Notes: generated from the sequence alone by a model not told the origin. Counted from the first letter of the stretch, positions 11,931 to 24,159 are shown. The stretch is 64,000 nt of DNA from Pleurodeles waltl (GCF_031143425.1 NC_090446.1:655981717-656045716); one strand, 5' to 3'. Made by a program: numbers and translations.

Positions 11931-12094
11931 CAGGGAATGGACTGGAGCCTTCTCCACCACCAGCGGCAGCATCGGCAGCACCACCACTGAGCAGTCGTCA
12001 CGGCCGGCGGACAGACTGTAGTCCTGCGTCCATGAGCTTTTGTGCCGGCCACCGGAGACAGTGACCTTTCACTCACCAAGATCTGCATCACGGG

Positions 12095-12545
12095 GCTCGA
12101 TGTCCCCTCCAGAACCAGTGGGGAAGCCACCCACTCACCACATCCTCCCCAAGATGAAGATCACAGGGAACGATGCCCCCTCCAGATCCAGTGGAGAAGC
12201 CACCCACTCACTACATCATCCCCAGGATGAAGATCACAGGGCACGATGCCTACTCCAGAACCAATGGGGAAGCCACCCACTCACCTCATCCTCCCCAGGA
12301 TGATGATCACAGGGCACGATGCCCCCTCCAGAACCAGTGGGGAAGCCACCCACTCACCCGATCCTCCCTAGGATGAAGATCAGAGGGCACGATGCCCCCT
12401 CCAGGACAAGTGGGTATGGCACCCAGTTGAGAGACTGTGGCCTTGCACTCCCCAGGACTGAGCAGTGGGCAAATCACCCAGTTGAGAGACTTGGCCTTGC
12501 ACTCCCCAGGACAGCGCACAGGGCATGGTGCCCACTCCAGGACCA
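12095..12545 (+). repeat. tandem arrays after gene C of H1
   Basis: First come about 4.5 copies of a 72-73-bp unit containing CCCTCCAGAACCAGTGGGG. Then come about two copies of a unit containing GAGACTTGGCCTTGCACTCC. Both unit types also occur after gene C in H4 (55664-56545), and the second also in H3 (25310-25560). Confidence 0.8.
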
Positions 12546-13372
12546 GTGGTCTTCTGTTATATGCTGGCTGGGATGCAGCCCGTTCCCCGTCCCCCTGGGG
12601 TTCCTGCCTATTTTTGAACTGATGCCCCCTCAGTGTTCTCTCCGTGTTGTTGCAGGAGACAAGTGGGGCCTTGGACTTGGTCATGTGGCCCTGTGGCCCG
12701 CGCACATCGAGGACTGGGCAGTGTCCGTTGATTCATACATGTATATACTTTTAGATTTGATGTTTGTATTTTTGATGTATTTATATTATTACAGTCACTT
12801 TCATCTATTCATGTTGTCCTTGCATTATTCCTGAGGGGTACGGGGTAAATATGTTTTCTTACAGCATCTGATTGTGTGTATGGTGTTGGGTGTGTGTGTG
12901 TTGCGTGTATGTGTCACTCTCTTTTTTCTCCCTCCATCCCCTGTATGCTAGGCAGCTGTACACACCGTGGTTGTCTTCGCCGTCGTTGGTGTTCGTGGTG
13001 AAGCAGGACATAGAAAATCATTGGGAAGATCTGCAGTTTAGGCTCCATGGTGGCGTGGTTCTTCCTTGAGTCTCCAATGGTGAGTGGTTTCCCTTCTGTG
13101 CAGTGTTTCCGCCAGGCTTTTGATGTTGTTGGTACCACCCCGGAAAAGGTGATGGATTGGGCTGTCATAATACGGTGGGTGGAACATTGGCTTCCGCCTG
13201 GCTGTAGGTGGATACCGCCGTGGTGCCTGTTGATTTCTCCCTGGTTGTGTGGTAAAGTGGCTGTCTGTCTGAGCTCTTTCCGCCATGGTCATAATTTGGT
13301 GGTATTTACCGCCAGCCTTTTGGTGGTATTACCGCCACTTTATCACCGACCTCTAGTGTTGTAATGAGAGCC

Positions 13373-14580
13373 AAAGTCTGGACCCTCATTGTATGTTAAC
13401 TTCTGCAATGGTTTTAAAATTACTGAAAAATTCAGGATCCATTGGCAACAATGACACCATACCCAAAAACATTCTATCTCTCTGTGTAACCGGGGGTTTC
13501 ATATGCATAATTGCTGCAACTCTTTCTCTGGACACTTTCCTCACACCTTTCTTAATTTGGTGACCCAAATACTTTACTTTTTTCTAACAACACTGTAATT
13601 CAGCAGGGAAAACCTTATGTCCGTTTTCATCCAAATTAGTCAATAACGCTATGTTATCTTGTCTGCAAGTGTCACGTGTATTGAATGCAACCATAAGGTC
13701 ATCAATGTACTGTACTAAAGCAGACTGAAATGTCATGTTCAAAGACTCTAAATTCTTCTTCAGGATATAATTAAAAATAGACATACATTCTGAAAACCCC
13801 TGTGGAGTACGACACCATGAATATACATGGTTGCAAAATCAGAATGAAAATAGGAATTGACTATCCTCGTGCAAAGACACTGAGAAAAATGCCTGTGACA
13901 AGTCAATAACTAAAAACCATTCTGCTTTGCATGGAATCTGAAACAAAATAACTGCTGGATTTGGCACTACGAGACAACAGGATGCTGCAATTTTGTTTAC
14001 CTTTCTCAAATCCTGTACTTTGCAATATTTCCCACATGGCCTTCATAATCCCATAATTGGTGAATTACATGGGCTGCCCATCATTTCTTTGAACACTCCC
14101 TGCTCAACAAAATCTACAATTACTAGAGTAATAACTTCAATCACTTCTAGAGTCATGTTATACTGTGGTGTTCTGGGGAAATCTGCATTTGCTTAACAGT
14201 TACTTTGACTGTTTCAACACCTCAAATAACTCCAATATCCTTTCTAGAGAGATCCCAAACTCTTAGCATTACTGTCTCTTGTAATTCATTAGGCAAGTCT
14301 TTAACTGTCATGGGAGGAAACAATTTAATGAGAGGATCCATCTCAACATCTTGGCTGGGAGTCTCATCGTCGCTATTTGTTTGAATTGCTATCCCTTCAT
14401 GTGTACAAGTATTGGAACATTTCAATTTGCATGCCAAGTCTCTACCTAACAGACTCACAGGACTTGTACAACAAACTACAAATCGGTGTAGATCCTCAAA
14501 GGTTCCTATCTTAATTGGAATGGACTCTGAAATGCTGATTTGCTAATCCTCCAACCTGAACTGTCCTTCCGGAAAGGGGC
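13373..14580 (-). pseudogene. pol: ERV-A protease C-terminus and reverse transcriptase
   Basis: On the minus strand, 14458 onward carries the end of a retroviral protease (S-L-L-G-R-D-L-A-C-K-L). Around 13784-13584 is the reverse transcriptase catalytic segment with Q-Y-I-D-D-L. From 13568 on is the downstream G-H-Q-I-K-K-G and F-L-G-M motif region. Stops and frameshifts separate the pieces. The type looks gamma/epsilon-like and differs from the Y-V-D-D-I-Y pol of ERV-C. The upstream half of the protease is at 41155 onward, beyond the LTR-B/ERV-C insertion. The gene is dead. Confidence 0.75.
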
Positions 14581-16173
14581 TGTTAGAAATGAGGTCTCTG
14601 GTTGGCAGTCAGTTTGCACTCTGTCCAAGCAGGGACCCTCACTCTAGTCAGGGTAAGGGAGATACACAGCTAGGATAACCCCTGCTCACCCCCTTGGTAG
14701 CTTGGCACAAGCAGTCAGGCTTATCTCAAAGGCAATGTATAAAGTATTTGTACCAACACACACAGTAGTAGAATAAAAATACCACAAAAGTGATACAACA
14801 CCAGTTTAGAAAATTAGCCAATATGTATATAAATTAAACAAGACAAAAACAACAAAATCCAACATACACAAGCACATTTTTCTCCTTTATGGTTTCTGTA
14901 CATGGATTTCAGTCTTGGTTCCACTTACTTCTCCTTTCAAGGGCCCAGGGACTGGATGAGGCATCACTTGGCAGGGTAGGAATCTCAGCAAGAGAATCCA
15001 GGTGCTGGCAGAGGAAGCCTTAATTGGCCCTGAGACTTCAGAAAAGAGGGCAAGCTCAGTCCAAGCCCTTGGAGACACTTCACAAGCAGGAAAACACAGC
15101 AAAGTCCAGTGTTTTCCTCTCAAATGCAGAAGCAGCAACTGCAAGCCAACCCAGCAAAGAACACTCATAGGCAAAGGGGCAGTACTCCTCCTCCAGCTCT
15201 TCAGCTCTTGGCAGAGGTTCTTCTTGATCCAGAAGTAATCTAAAAATCTGGGATTTTGGGTCTACTACTTATAAACCTTTCTGCCTTTGAAGCAGGCAAA
15301 CTTCAAAGGAAATTGTCTGTTGTTCACAAGACCTGCCTTGCCCAGGCCTGGCCCCAGACATTCACCATGGGGTTGGAGACTGCATTGTGTGAGGACAGGC
15401 ACAGCCCTTTCAGGTGTAAATGTCAGCTCCTCCCTCCGCACTCTAGCCCAAGTGACTCATCAGGATATGCAGGCTGCACCCCAGCTCCCTTTGTGTCACT
15501 GCCTAGAGAGAATTCACAAACAGTCCAACTGTCAGTCTGACCCAGACTTAGATGCCACAAGCAGGCAGAGGCATAAAATGGTTAAGCAAGAAAATGCCCA
15601 CTTTCTAAAAGTGGCATTTTCAAACTGACAATCAAACAAACAACTTTACCAAAAGATGTATTTTTGCATTGTGAGTTCAGAGACCCCAAACCCCATAGCT
15701 CTATCTGCTTCCAGGTAGAAACTGAACTTAAAAGATAGTTAAAGGCAGTCCCCATATTAACCTATGAAAGGTAGGCCTTGAAACTGTGAAAAATTAATTT
15801 GGCAGTATTTCACTGTCAGGACAAGTAAAACAAATCAGTACATGTATTTAACATACACTGCACCCTGCCCATGTGGCTTCCAAGGGCCTACCTGAGGGGT
15901 GCCTTCCATGTATAAAAAGGTAAGGTTTGGGCCTGGCAAGTGGGTATACTTGCCAGGTCGAATAGGCAGTTTAAAAAAAACTGCACACACAGTCACTGCA
16001 GTGGGAGGTCTGAGCCAGGTTTACTGCTGGTCCACTAGTACCATTTGATGTACAGGCCCTGGGCACTTTATTAATGACTTACTAGTAAATCAAATATGCC
16101 GATCATTGACAAGCCAATTACAAATAAAGTTTACACAGAGAGCTCTTGCACTTTAGCACTGGTCAGCAATGGT
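14581..16173. mobile_element. LTR-B, left part (solo-LTR-like element)
   Basis: The element starts TGTTAGAAATGAGG. Its matching end, CTAACA, is at 41149-41154, so the whole has the TG...CA, TGTTAG/CTAACA ends of a long terminal repeat of about 1.7 kb. It splits the protease gene of ERV-A. A hairpin AAAATGCCCAC...GTGGCATTTT lies at about 15591-15621. No coding sequence is seen. The two parts are separated by ERV-C with ATGGT repeated on both sides (16169-16173 and 41036-41040). I find no clear target duplication around LTR-B itself, and the internal region of its parent element is not in the window. Confidence 0.65.
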
Positions 16174-16850
16174 TGTCGTAGTTTGACTCTTGCTCTAGGC
16201 AAGACTGCTGGTTTAAGGATGACAGTACTTATGTTTGTAGGCGATTATGCCTGTCCTACAACAAGTCGCAACTGTCTTCCCAACCCTCCTGGCTCACAAG
16301 CAGCACCTCACCAAAAACACAAACAGTAAAAGGTGATTTGTGGCAGCCTTTACTCATGGACTCAAAAGTGCAACATCGCATCGAGTGTCATGGTTCCCTT
16401 TCTCACATGAACAACATGTCTCAATGAAATACAGGCAATGAAGGCGATGCAGTAAAGGTTTCAATAGGTTTTATTAACAAAACTGCAATCTACAATAAGT
16501 TGCATGGGCTGCAATGATAAGGATAATGAACAACGCAAGAAACAGAATTGTGAACACGAGAGTCATTAATACAAAGACCCCCATCATCTTGCAATAACAT
16601 AAAATAACATTAGATATGAGATATGTCCGAATACCCTAGCATGATGAACCTAATCTCTAACCTAAAGAGAGCTAGGTGTGGTAAACCTAATCTGCCAATG
16701 CCATGTCGATGAGAAGATCCCTCCAACCCTCGTTACCTTGCGGTCTCTAGATCAGACTCTGTAGGGACACAAAGACTGGGTCAGCGTCAAGGCGACGTGC
16801 AGCATGGATACCGTCAATGGCATCTTGTAGGAATCCCTCTGACTATCTGT
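16174..16850 (-). repeat. ERV-C 3' LTR
   Basis: The low end TGTCGTAGTTTGA (U5 end in minus orientation) and the following ~600 bp match 40103-40690. Shared blocks include GCTCTAGGCAAGACTG, AAAAGGTGATTTGTGGCAGC and GAACAACATGTCTCAAT. The two copies are clearly diverged (roughly four in five positions by eye, with indels), so the provirus is old. A minus-strand AATAAA polyadenylation signal is at 16470-16475; in the 5' copy it is mutated. The U3 boundary is not resolved, because similarity fades after about 16810. Confidence 0.7.
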
Positions 16851-17518
16851 CATAGGATGACGCCACTGAAGGCGAATGAACCCAAGCTAAAAATGCTCTA
16901 GACTAAAATAAGTTAAAATCATTAAAAATAGCTAACAAACTGTAGTTAACAACATGATAAAAATAGATAAAAACATACAAAGAGATATGTTGTTGACATG
17001 AAAAGCACAGCAAGCAATAAATGCAAACTTTGGATGTGGATTTGGTAAGATAAGCCAATCATCAAATCTATTTAACAATAGTCATGATCTTTAAGAGGAT
17101 CTTCAAAGCCATTGACTGGAAAGGCCCTCAAGAAAGAGGCCACATCATCAGATGTTAGATCGATGACAGGATAGGCAGATGGATCTACGGAGCATTAGTG
17201 CATGGCAGTCTCTTGTGCAGGTCCACCTGAAGGAGTGGCACTCTCCACAGCACCAAAAAGAGCCAGATCATTCACCAAGGGTGGCTCATAAGTGGCCTCG
17301 CGAATCAGCCTTAGTCTCAAGGGCACGACAATGAATGAACCATTATCAGGGACATCAGCAGTTCTTGGTCCACAGGAGGCACTGGGGGAACAGCAAGACA
17401 CACTGTAGGCAAGTGTTCAAAGAGGCACCACACGTAGCGAAAAACTGGCTGCACACATTATAGGACTGGTCGGAATGACAATGACCAATCTCGCTCCAAC
17501 TCTTCCAGCAACAAAGCA
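16851..17518 (-). other. ERV-C region between env and 3' LTR
   Basis: In spumaviruses accessory genes lie in this position. A 68-codon open frame at 17195-17401 (minus) exists but I recognise no motif in it. Part of this stretch may be the U3 portion of the LTR. I cannot assign a function. Confidence 0.35.
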
Positions 17519-18701
17519 TTAAAGAACTAAACCATTTGTTAATGGCACAGCTGAGCTGGTGGCAGTGGCTCGATCAATCCGCTTAGCTGGAAAGGCACAA
17601 CCACTGTGAATCAGAAGCAATAGCAGTAGTATTCCACCTATTAATGGCAAAGTTATAGGAAAGCCACCGAACACACTTGAAAAGAGTGAATGGATGGCAG
17701 AAGGAATGACTCTTAACAGAGTCTGGAAGATGGACACAAATCCAGACCCAAGAACGTAGTGCTCAAAGCAGGGAAAATTCTTGATACCAGCTCTCCAAAG
17801 TGCTTGGGGAAGTTGGTACATATTAAGGATTGTATCTCAGCTGTTATCTGGAGAGCATACGTCTCTCTAGCCAATGTCAACGCAACTTGTTTTTGGAACA
17901 GTAGTGCCTTTAGTCTGCTCAGCTTGTCATAATTTACCTTAGCAGTATCAATGTGAGGCTACATTTCTGATATTCTTATTTCTCGTGTGGGAGGGAATAA
18001 AACATGTCTGCAATACGTTACGACCTTAGAGACTGAAATTGCATAGGCAATTCCTGGTCGCATACCGCAACAGCTTTGGTCACTCAGCTCCACATAACTT
18101 CCAATTGAAAGTACATGAAATGCTGGTCGAATCAAAAAGACGGGAGTACCCTTCAGAAAACAGGCCAAGTTTGCGACCATCTCATTGCAAAGGCCATAAA
18201 GGGACACCTGTTTACAGATCATTGAATGACTAACAGTAGTCTCACATTCGCTTCTGCTAAGAAAGACCTAAGTTCAGACACTTGTATTTAAAGGACAACT
18301 CCCACTCTTTTTTAATATAGCTATCGCCTAGCTGTTCGTATCTGCCCATGGTGAGATGTTTTAGGCATTTCGAAAAAATGAAAAGTGGAGATGGGCAGAT
18401 TTATAATGCCATGTAGGAGCCATACTGGTGATGGACTCTCTGCAACTGTAAAAGGCAACTTCTCTAACTTTTTTACGTGAAGCATGGTGAAACTTGCTTC
18501 CCTTTTAGCCATTGTCTGCTGTTCCTTGGATAAATTAAAAGCAGCAAACAAGTCACTACCATTAATTTACTTCCACTGAACACAGCCGCTTTTCAGAGTC
18601 TTTAATGTCCAACCTAACTGCATGATAGAACGCAGCTGAATTCGTCCATGGTAAAAAAGTGACATGTCCCTCTGAATAATGTCAATGACAGATTACACTA
18701 T
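17519..18701 (-). pseudogene. env: ERV-C env, transmembrane subunit part
   Basis: The 100-codon open frame at 17821-17519 ends in a membrane anchor: a G-G-F-P-I-T-L-P-L-I-G-G-I-L-L-L-L-L-L-I run followed by a short cytoplasmic tail. The upstream frame at 18222-17959 is Cys-containing ectodomain-like sequence. Frame breaks separate them. The upstream end is cut at 18701 by Harbinger H2, and env resumes at 24160. The order of the blocks fits the TM subunit of a retroviral envelope. It is not functional. Confidence 0.65.
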
Positions 18702-18780
18702 GGTGGTCATTACGACATTGGCGCTCTATTCCGAAGACCGATGTGGTGACAGCCGCCAACAGACCGCCACAGAGGCGGTA

Positions 18781-19224
18781 ATCCACGCAGGGGGAGACCA
18801 GGCCCAGGGAACCGACTGCCCAGGAGGCACTCACACATGTCCTGGGGGCATACCAAAAATCACAGGACAGGATGGGCCAGGTGATCAGCATCATGCAGGA
18901 GAACCAGCGGCTACAGTGTGTACACCACCAGGAGGTCATACAGCAGGTGCAGGCCTTAAATGCCAACATGGCCTCCATTGTAGGGGTGCTGGGTGACATG
19001 GCCAACACCATGCGGGAGAACAGAGCACACCAGTGTCCACTTCCACTAGCCAGTCCACTCACCGGTCATCAACATCTGCTGCAGCTAGTGGACAGGAGGA
19101 CCTGCCACAAGACCCACAGGCCACCAGCATTTCTCCCTCTGCAGCAGAAGAACCACCCCGCAAACATTCCCTGCAACTCAGACAGACACCAGGGACTGTT
19201 GCCAAGACCACCGCCAGGAAATGA
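18781..19224 (+). pseudogene. Harbinger gene A C-terminal remnant of H2
   Basis: Only the last third remains: the coiled-coil-like stretch (M-G-Q-V-I-S-I-M-Q-E-N-Q) and the end with S-A-A-A-S-G-Q-E-D and a basic tail ending K-T-T-A-R-K. The Myb/SANT-like exon is missing. The deletion joint is near 18780, only about 80 bp from the left terminus. Confidence 0.65.
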
Positions 19225-19748
19225 GCTCCTCAAGAATGTCCCCCTTGTGTGCCTCTGAGTCACCTGGTTCACTTTGGACTGTCATTGCTCCTCTTCCTAT
19301 GGCCACATGGACACTGGGCCTGAGCTACAAACCAACTGGGCCACTATGCTGAAGTATTCCTCAACCATCACCCCACTCTATTGCACTATCCCTTCATTAT
19401 TGTCACTTCAATAAACAGCCTTGAACACAACTGAAGGAATAGTGCTTTACCAGACAGAAATATGCAATGTAATTAACTATATTATCCTGAGCAAATGCCC
19501 AGTACTGTGTGAATCCATCCAACAAATGTGTTTAAGCAGTCTGTAGTCATCACATAAGTACACAGTTGTGACCACACCAACATCTGCAAAAAGGGAGGGC
19601 ATAAGTGACAGTCAATTGAAATGTAAAGGCAGTGATTGGCACAACACAGCTGGCACACAGCACTTATCTTAAATAGAGATATGATCAGTTCTACAGTCTT
19701 ACTCAAGTATCATTGGAAGTACTGCTGTATCATATGTGTCTTGTTGTT

Positions 19749-20850
19749 CTATTTCTCCTCCTCTTCCTCCTTCTCACTGTCTTTAGTGTCCACTGCTGCC
19801 ACATGTGCATTGTCTCCCCCCTCCTCCTGCAGGTAGGGCATGTGGCGTCTGAAGGACAAATTGTGCAGCATGCAGTAGACCACCACAATCTAGCAGACCT
19901 TCATAGGGGCATAGCATAGGGACCCGCCTGTTAAATGGAGGCACCTGAACCTTGCTTTCAGTAGACCAAAAGTTACTTCTACAACCCTCCTAGTATGGCC
20001 ATGTCCCTCATTGTATTGATTTTCAGCCCCAGTTCTCGGATTCCTAACAGGGATTAACAGCCAGGACAGATTCAGGTAGCCGGAGTCACCTGGAAGTAGT
20101 GAGGGACACACATTACACATGTACAATAGCATGGAGTACAACTTCAATTGGCATATACTGACATACATTGTGTGAAGACTCAAGCTCACCTATGAGCCAT
20201 ACTCTGTGCCTCTGTATTCATGCCATCGCCAGTGGGACACTGCTATTCCTCAATACATAGGCATCATGCACAGAGCCGGCAGTGGCGTGGGAGATGAACT
20301 GATCGACAAGGCACACCATCTGGACATTTATTGAGTGGAATCTCTTCCTATTCCTGTAGAACTGCTCATTTGCCCTGGGAGGGACCAAGGCAATATGGGT
20401 CCCGTCAATGGCCCCAGCCACTTGTGATATACATCCCATGGCGTAGAATTAAGCCTTCACAGTGGGCACTTCTTCAGTCTGGGGGAATGAGATGTAGCTG
20501 CTCATGTGATTGAGCAAGGCAGCCAAAACCCTCCAAGCACTTTTGAAAACATTGGCTGTGACATTTGTGCGGCCAAGTCCACTGTCACCTGGAATGAACC
20601 ACTTGCCAGGAAGTGGAGCACTGAGAGTACCTGTACTACAAGGGAAATTGCTGTAGTGCTACAGATAGCAGGAATTAAATCAGGCTTCAATTGTACACAC
20701 AGCTCCGTAATTGTGGCCCTGTCCAGATGGTATGTGAGTATGATGTGCTGGTCCTCCAGTGTAGCCAAGTCCATTAGGGGTCTGTACACGGGTGCTTGCC
20801 TCCTCCTCCTCCTCATCCTCCACAGTGGTTGGTATCTAAGTGAGCCAAAA
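19749..20850 (-). pseudogene. HARBI1-type nuclease of H2, with intron
   Basis: The N-terminal V-Y-R-P-L-M-D-L, the motif A-I-D-G-T-H with the first catalytic Asp, S-V-H-D, and the second Asp in G-D-S-G-Y are present. So is the V-V-E-V-T-F-G-L-L-K-A-R-F-R-C-L segment with the Glu, and an acidic tail. The frame is broken in several places, one of them before the I-D-G-T-H block. A 100-bp GT-AG intron (20090-20189) interrupts the Gly codon before the second Asp, exactly as in H1. Inactive. Confidence 0.8.
20090..20189 (-). other. short intron in H2 nuclease gene
   Basis: On the minus strand it reads CTCATAG|GTGAGCTTG ... CTACTTCCAG|GTGACTCCGG. Removal joins W-L-I-G to D-S-G-Y-L-N-L-S-W in frame. 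Position and phase are identical to the H1 intron, while the intron sequence itself is different. Confidence 0.8.
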
Positions 20851-21287
20851 TTAAAATGTGTGTGACTACAGGAAGTATGGGCACACAATATCACAGTACA
20901 CAGAGCATGTATGTATGTAGAACAATAGAATTGTTGTAGGTGTGCACAATCAATACCAATGACGCACATAAATTTGTCCAACATGAGTACTAGCATTAGG
21001 AAAAGGAAACCACCTGTCCTGTATGCAAGGACAGTTGTAAGTGACCTTACTCCACCTGCGTTTGGCGTCATGGTGGAAGGCTGTCTGCACCGCTGTGCAA
21101 CTCTTCATCGGCTAACATGGAGTTCTATGGAGTACAGGAACCAATGATGATCAATGCTGGTGGTGACGGTGTTCACCTATGCGGACATGACCACCATTTT
21201 CTCTGTATCACTTAACTTGATTTCTGAATCTCTACGGTTGAACATCTCCACTGCATGTGCTACTGTGACCTGTGTCTGGAACCTGTG

Positions 21288-22660
21288 ATGGCCCATGCTA
21301 CAGGGGAAAGAGCCCCAGCCTTCCCATCCGAGGAATTGGAGAAGCTTGTGGATAGGATCCTAACCCTGTGGGCAGTTGTATGGGCCTCCAGACCAACAAG
21401 TGAGTACATCATGGGTACGTTGGATGCAACATGGCTGCATGAAGATGTATGTGTGTGCTGGCTGTGTGTCATTTGGGGGGGTTTCGCTGCATGCAATATG
21501 TATGCAGAGGTAGGGGTCATGTGTGCTTACTGTGGGTCATATGCAGAATGTAACCCCTTTGTGTAACAGAATGGATTGTTGAGTTTATGGTGTCCTTCTG
21601 TCTGTGTCTCCTCTGCAGGTCAGCGCCCATCAAAATAAAGGATTGTGGTGTGCCATCACCAAGGACATGCGGACCATGGGGGTCTATAGCTGGCGGAGCA
21701 CCCACTGCAGGAAACGGTTCGAGGACCTGAGACGCTGGGCCCTGAAGACCAAGGAGACCCAGCTTGGGACAGCCTCCCAACAAGGGAGGGGTGCCTGTTG
21801 GAGCCTGGCCCCCCCCCCAACAATGGCCTGCTTACTGACGGTGGCCAATCCTGAGCAGGATGGGCACTTGAGGGCAGCACAGCAGCCACAAGGGGGTGAG
21901 TGCAGACTGGTGGTATATATTTTTTTTTTGCCAGGCATGGGGTTTGGGTGCAATGTTCTAGTCAGTGTGTGCCCCAATATGCTGGTTTAGCTATTCCTGT
22001 GTGGTTCTGCTTAGCTATGTAGGGTGGTATGTATATTTGGTATTGGGAAGTAGCTTCCACACGATGGCAGACAGGGCTGAGGGAGTCCCAGTAGCTGTGC
22101 AGATGGTTGTGTTTAGGTTCTTTACCACTGCTGTACCGAGGTAATGGTTTGTCATTGTGGTCCATGCTGCACAGTGTTAGTCCCAGTGAGTGAATGTGAT
22201 GTGTATGCCATATGTGCTGTTGGTGCTGCGATTGACCCTGTGCTACCTTTCTTTCTCCCCCACCCTCTCTCCTTTTCTCATCCTGTCTTTGTGTGCATTC
22301 GCATCATCTGGTGAAGGAGCAGGGACATCAGCAAATGGGGGAGCTGCAGCCCACAGGACCCAGGAGGCAGAAAGGACAGATGCCGAGGGGACCAGTGGGT
22401 TTGAGGGCGAGGGGAGCACCATGGGGGAGACAAGAGCAATGACTGCAGACTCAGATTCCTCCTCCGATGGAAGCTCCCTGGTGGTTGCAGACCCCTCTGG
22501 GACAACACAAGCTACAAGATCTTCTCAAAGACTTCTTCCCCAACCCATCCCACACAGACAATCTGACAAGCATGCACCCAAAACAGAAGACAAGACTCAC
22601 ACAGACAAACACAGGCACCACACTTCACTCCACAAGCACACACACACAGCCAGCACATAG
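21288..22660 (+). pseudogene. Harbinger gene C of H2, truncated
   Basis: Exon 1 (from ATG 21288) gives M-A-H-A-T-G-E-R-A-P-A-F-P-S-E-E-L-E-K-L-V and has a GTGAGT donor. Exon 2 starts after CTCTGCAG near 21620 (V-S-A-H-Q...S-T-H-C-R-K-R-F-E-D-L-R-R-W) and stays open, with a run of ten C. The exon 3 acceptor that is ATTAG in H1 and H4 reads ATTCG here. The long tail is shortened: A-L-S-E-E coiled-coil sequence is absent, and a His/Thr/Lys-rich piece follows directly. Inactive as a complete gene. Confidence 0.6.
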
Positions 22661-22959
22661 ATGCACAAACAACAACCACTGCCTCCACTGTGTCCCCCTC
22701 CTTTCTTCCTCAAAGTCACTTCAACACACACACCTGCATGCACTGCATCAACATTCCCAGATCCTGCCACCATTAAAGCCTTGCCTACAGACACCACAAC
22801 AGCAGAAATGCAGACATGCCCCCCACACACCACATGCGCAGTCACCAACACCACCATCACAACCTCATGCAGCTTACCCACCTCACTTGCAGACATCACT
22901 ACAACATACATACACACGTCCTGTTTGTCCTCTTCCACCCTGTCTGCCCCCTCTGATTA

Positions 22960-23750
22960 TACATAGACGCTCCCACTCAGACACCCAACAGCCATCGGTG
23001 TTGCTGCTCCTGGACCTCAAGCGGTCCAGTGAGGGGACAGACTAGGCGCATAGTGAGCGCCTCCTTTGACGTAAGTGTGACTATAAGGGGACACTCCTCA
23101 TCCTGATATCTGGGGCAAGTAGCCTTTATACGTGGGGCCTTCGCTAGGTAGTTCTTTGCCACAGGTAGGCCTCTTCATTTCTTATATTTCTGTACCAACT
23201 CTCTTAATGAGTGTTGGATGTTTGTCTCTGCATTGCATGACGCTTAGGGATCCTAGGCCCTGAAGAATGCCCCCAGACCTTCCTTGGCTCATTGTAGAGG
23301 GCAGAAATATGTCATCCATTTTTAGATAGGTGACCCAGTGAGTCCTTGTTCCCACTCTGGTATCCCATCCTTCTTTCTAATACAATAGCAGACACCATTA
23401 TTAAAAGTGTAGATTGCACACCGGTAACTGCTTAGGTGTTTTTATATCTTTCCCTAGCTTAGCTGGATCCCGCTTATTCCAGATAATAATAATTTACGCA
23501 CTCCCTCCCGTTCCTTTAATAGTGAGGTTGAGTCCGCCCAGGTGGCATTGTCCTACCTGGGTGGGGCTAGGTGGTCAAATGATGAAGCATGACACTATAT
23601 AGTGTGTGAGACCACCTAGTCTGTAAAGGAAATACCCACCCTACTTCCCCTACCCATCACCACTCCACAGCACTCACACTTTATTCATACACCCATTGAG
23701 GTCTAGGAGCCCCTGGATAATCTCCCTTGGGGACAGCTACTAATTTCAAG
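22960..23750. other. unidentified block inside H2
   Basis: This stretch has no counterpart that I can see in H1, H3 or H4 and replaces the tandem-array zone. It contains ATTATTAAAAGTGTAG-type AT-rich sequence and a near-palindrome around GACACTATATAGTGTGTG (about 23590). It could be a further insertion. No coding region or terminal repeat is recognised. Confidence 0.35.
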
Positions 23751-24159
23751 TGAACCCCATACCCTTTTTGTGTTTTTTTTGCTGCTCCTGGACTGCCATT
23801 GCGTGGTACAGCATCAGCAAGACTTCCAGTTCTGGTTCCATGGCGGCCGTGGACTCCTCTTTGTCCCTGGAGGTGAGTGCCTCCTTTTATGTGATGTGTT
23901 TCCGCCAGGCTTTTAGTGGTGGTGGTACCGCCCCGGAAATCCTAGTGGTCTGCTATGTCATAATATGTTTGGCGGATTGTTGTCTTCCACCTGCCTGAAC
24001 ATGGCTACCGCCGTGGTCAGGGGACGACCACACTGGTGGTTCGGGTGGTACATTGGCTGTCTATAGGAGGGATGACCTCCATGGTCATAAGTTGGTGGTT
24101 TTCACTACCGACATTGCTGGTGTGGCAGTCAGCTGACCGCCAATGTCATAATGAGGGCC

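Larger units (their letters stand above)
8939..11989 (+). pseudogene. Harbinger gene C (second Myb/SANT-like protein) of H1
   Basis: Exon 1 starts at ATG 8939 (M-A-R-V-T-G-E-R-A-P-A-F). Its frame is shifted and its splice donor reads ATGAGT instead of GTGAGT or GTAAGT. Exon 2 starts after TTTCTGCAG near 9270 with V-S-A-H-Q-K-K-G-I-W-H-A-I-A-K-D-V and has an in-frame stop after G-M-A-S. Exon 3 starts near 9942 (A-S-S-G-G-G). It has the coiled-coil-like block A-A-L-S-E-E-A-L-D-L-L-R and a long low-complexity tail rich in Pro, Ser, Thr, His and Lys. The tail ends in two coding minisatellites, an 11-residue unit and a Thr/Ser-rich unit of about 30 residues. It is long but broken. A Myb/SANT-like DNA-binding role is inferred from the N-terminal part. 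Confidence 0.7.
4828..13372 (+). mobile_element. Harbinger element H1 (8.5 kb, three genes)
   Basis: The termini are GGCCCTCATTATCAC (left) and, read inward, GGCTCTCATTACAAC (right). The flanks are TAA and AAA, which may be a mutated 3-bp target duplication. Gene A is on plus, the nuclease on minus and gene C on plus, followed by tandem repeats and a GGCGG-rich end. All three genes are damaged. It is inserted in the pol gene of ERV-A, whose minus-strand reading resumes on the other side, so the element is younger than ERV-A. Confidence 0.8.
18702..24159 (+). mobile_element. Harbinger element H2 (5.5 kb, internally deleted)
   Basis: The termini are GGTGGTCATTACGAC and, inward from the right, GGCCCTCATTATGAC, flanked on both sides by TAT (18699-18701 and 24160-24162). 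It carries the end of gene A (plus), a broken nuclease (minus) and a shortened gene C (plus). The DNA-binding half of gene A is deleted right after the left subterminal region, and tandem arrays are absent. It is inserted in the env gene of ERV-C. Confidence 0.85.
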
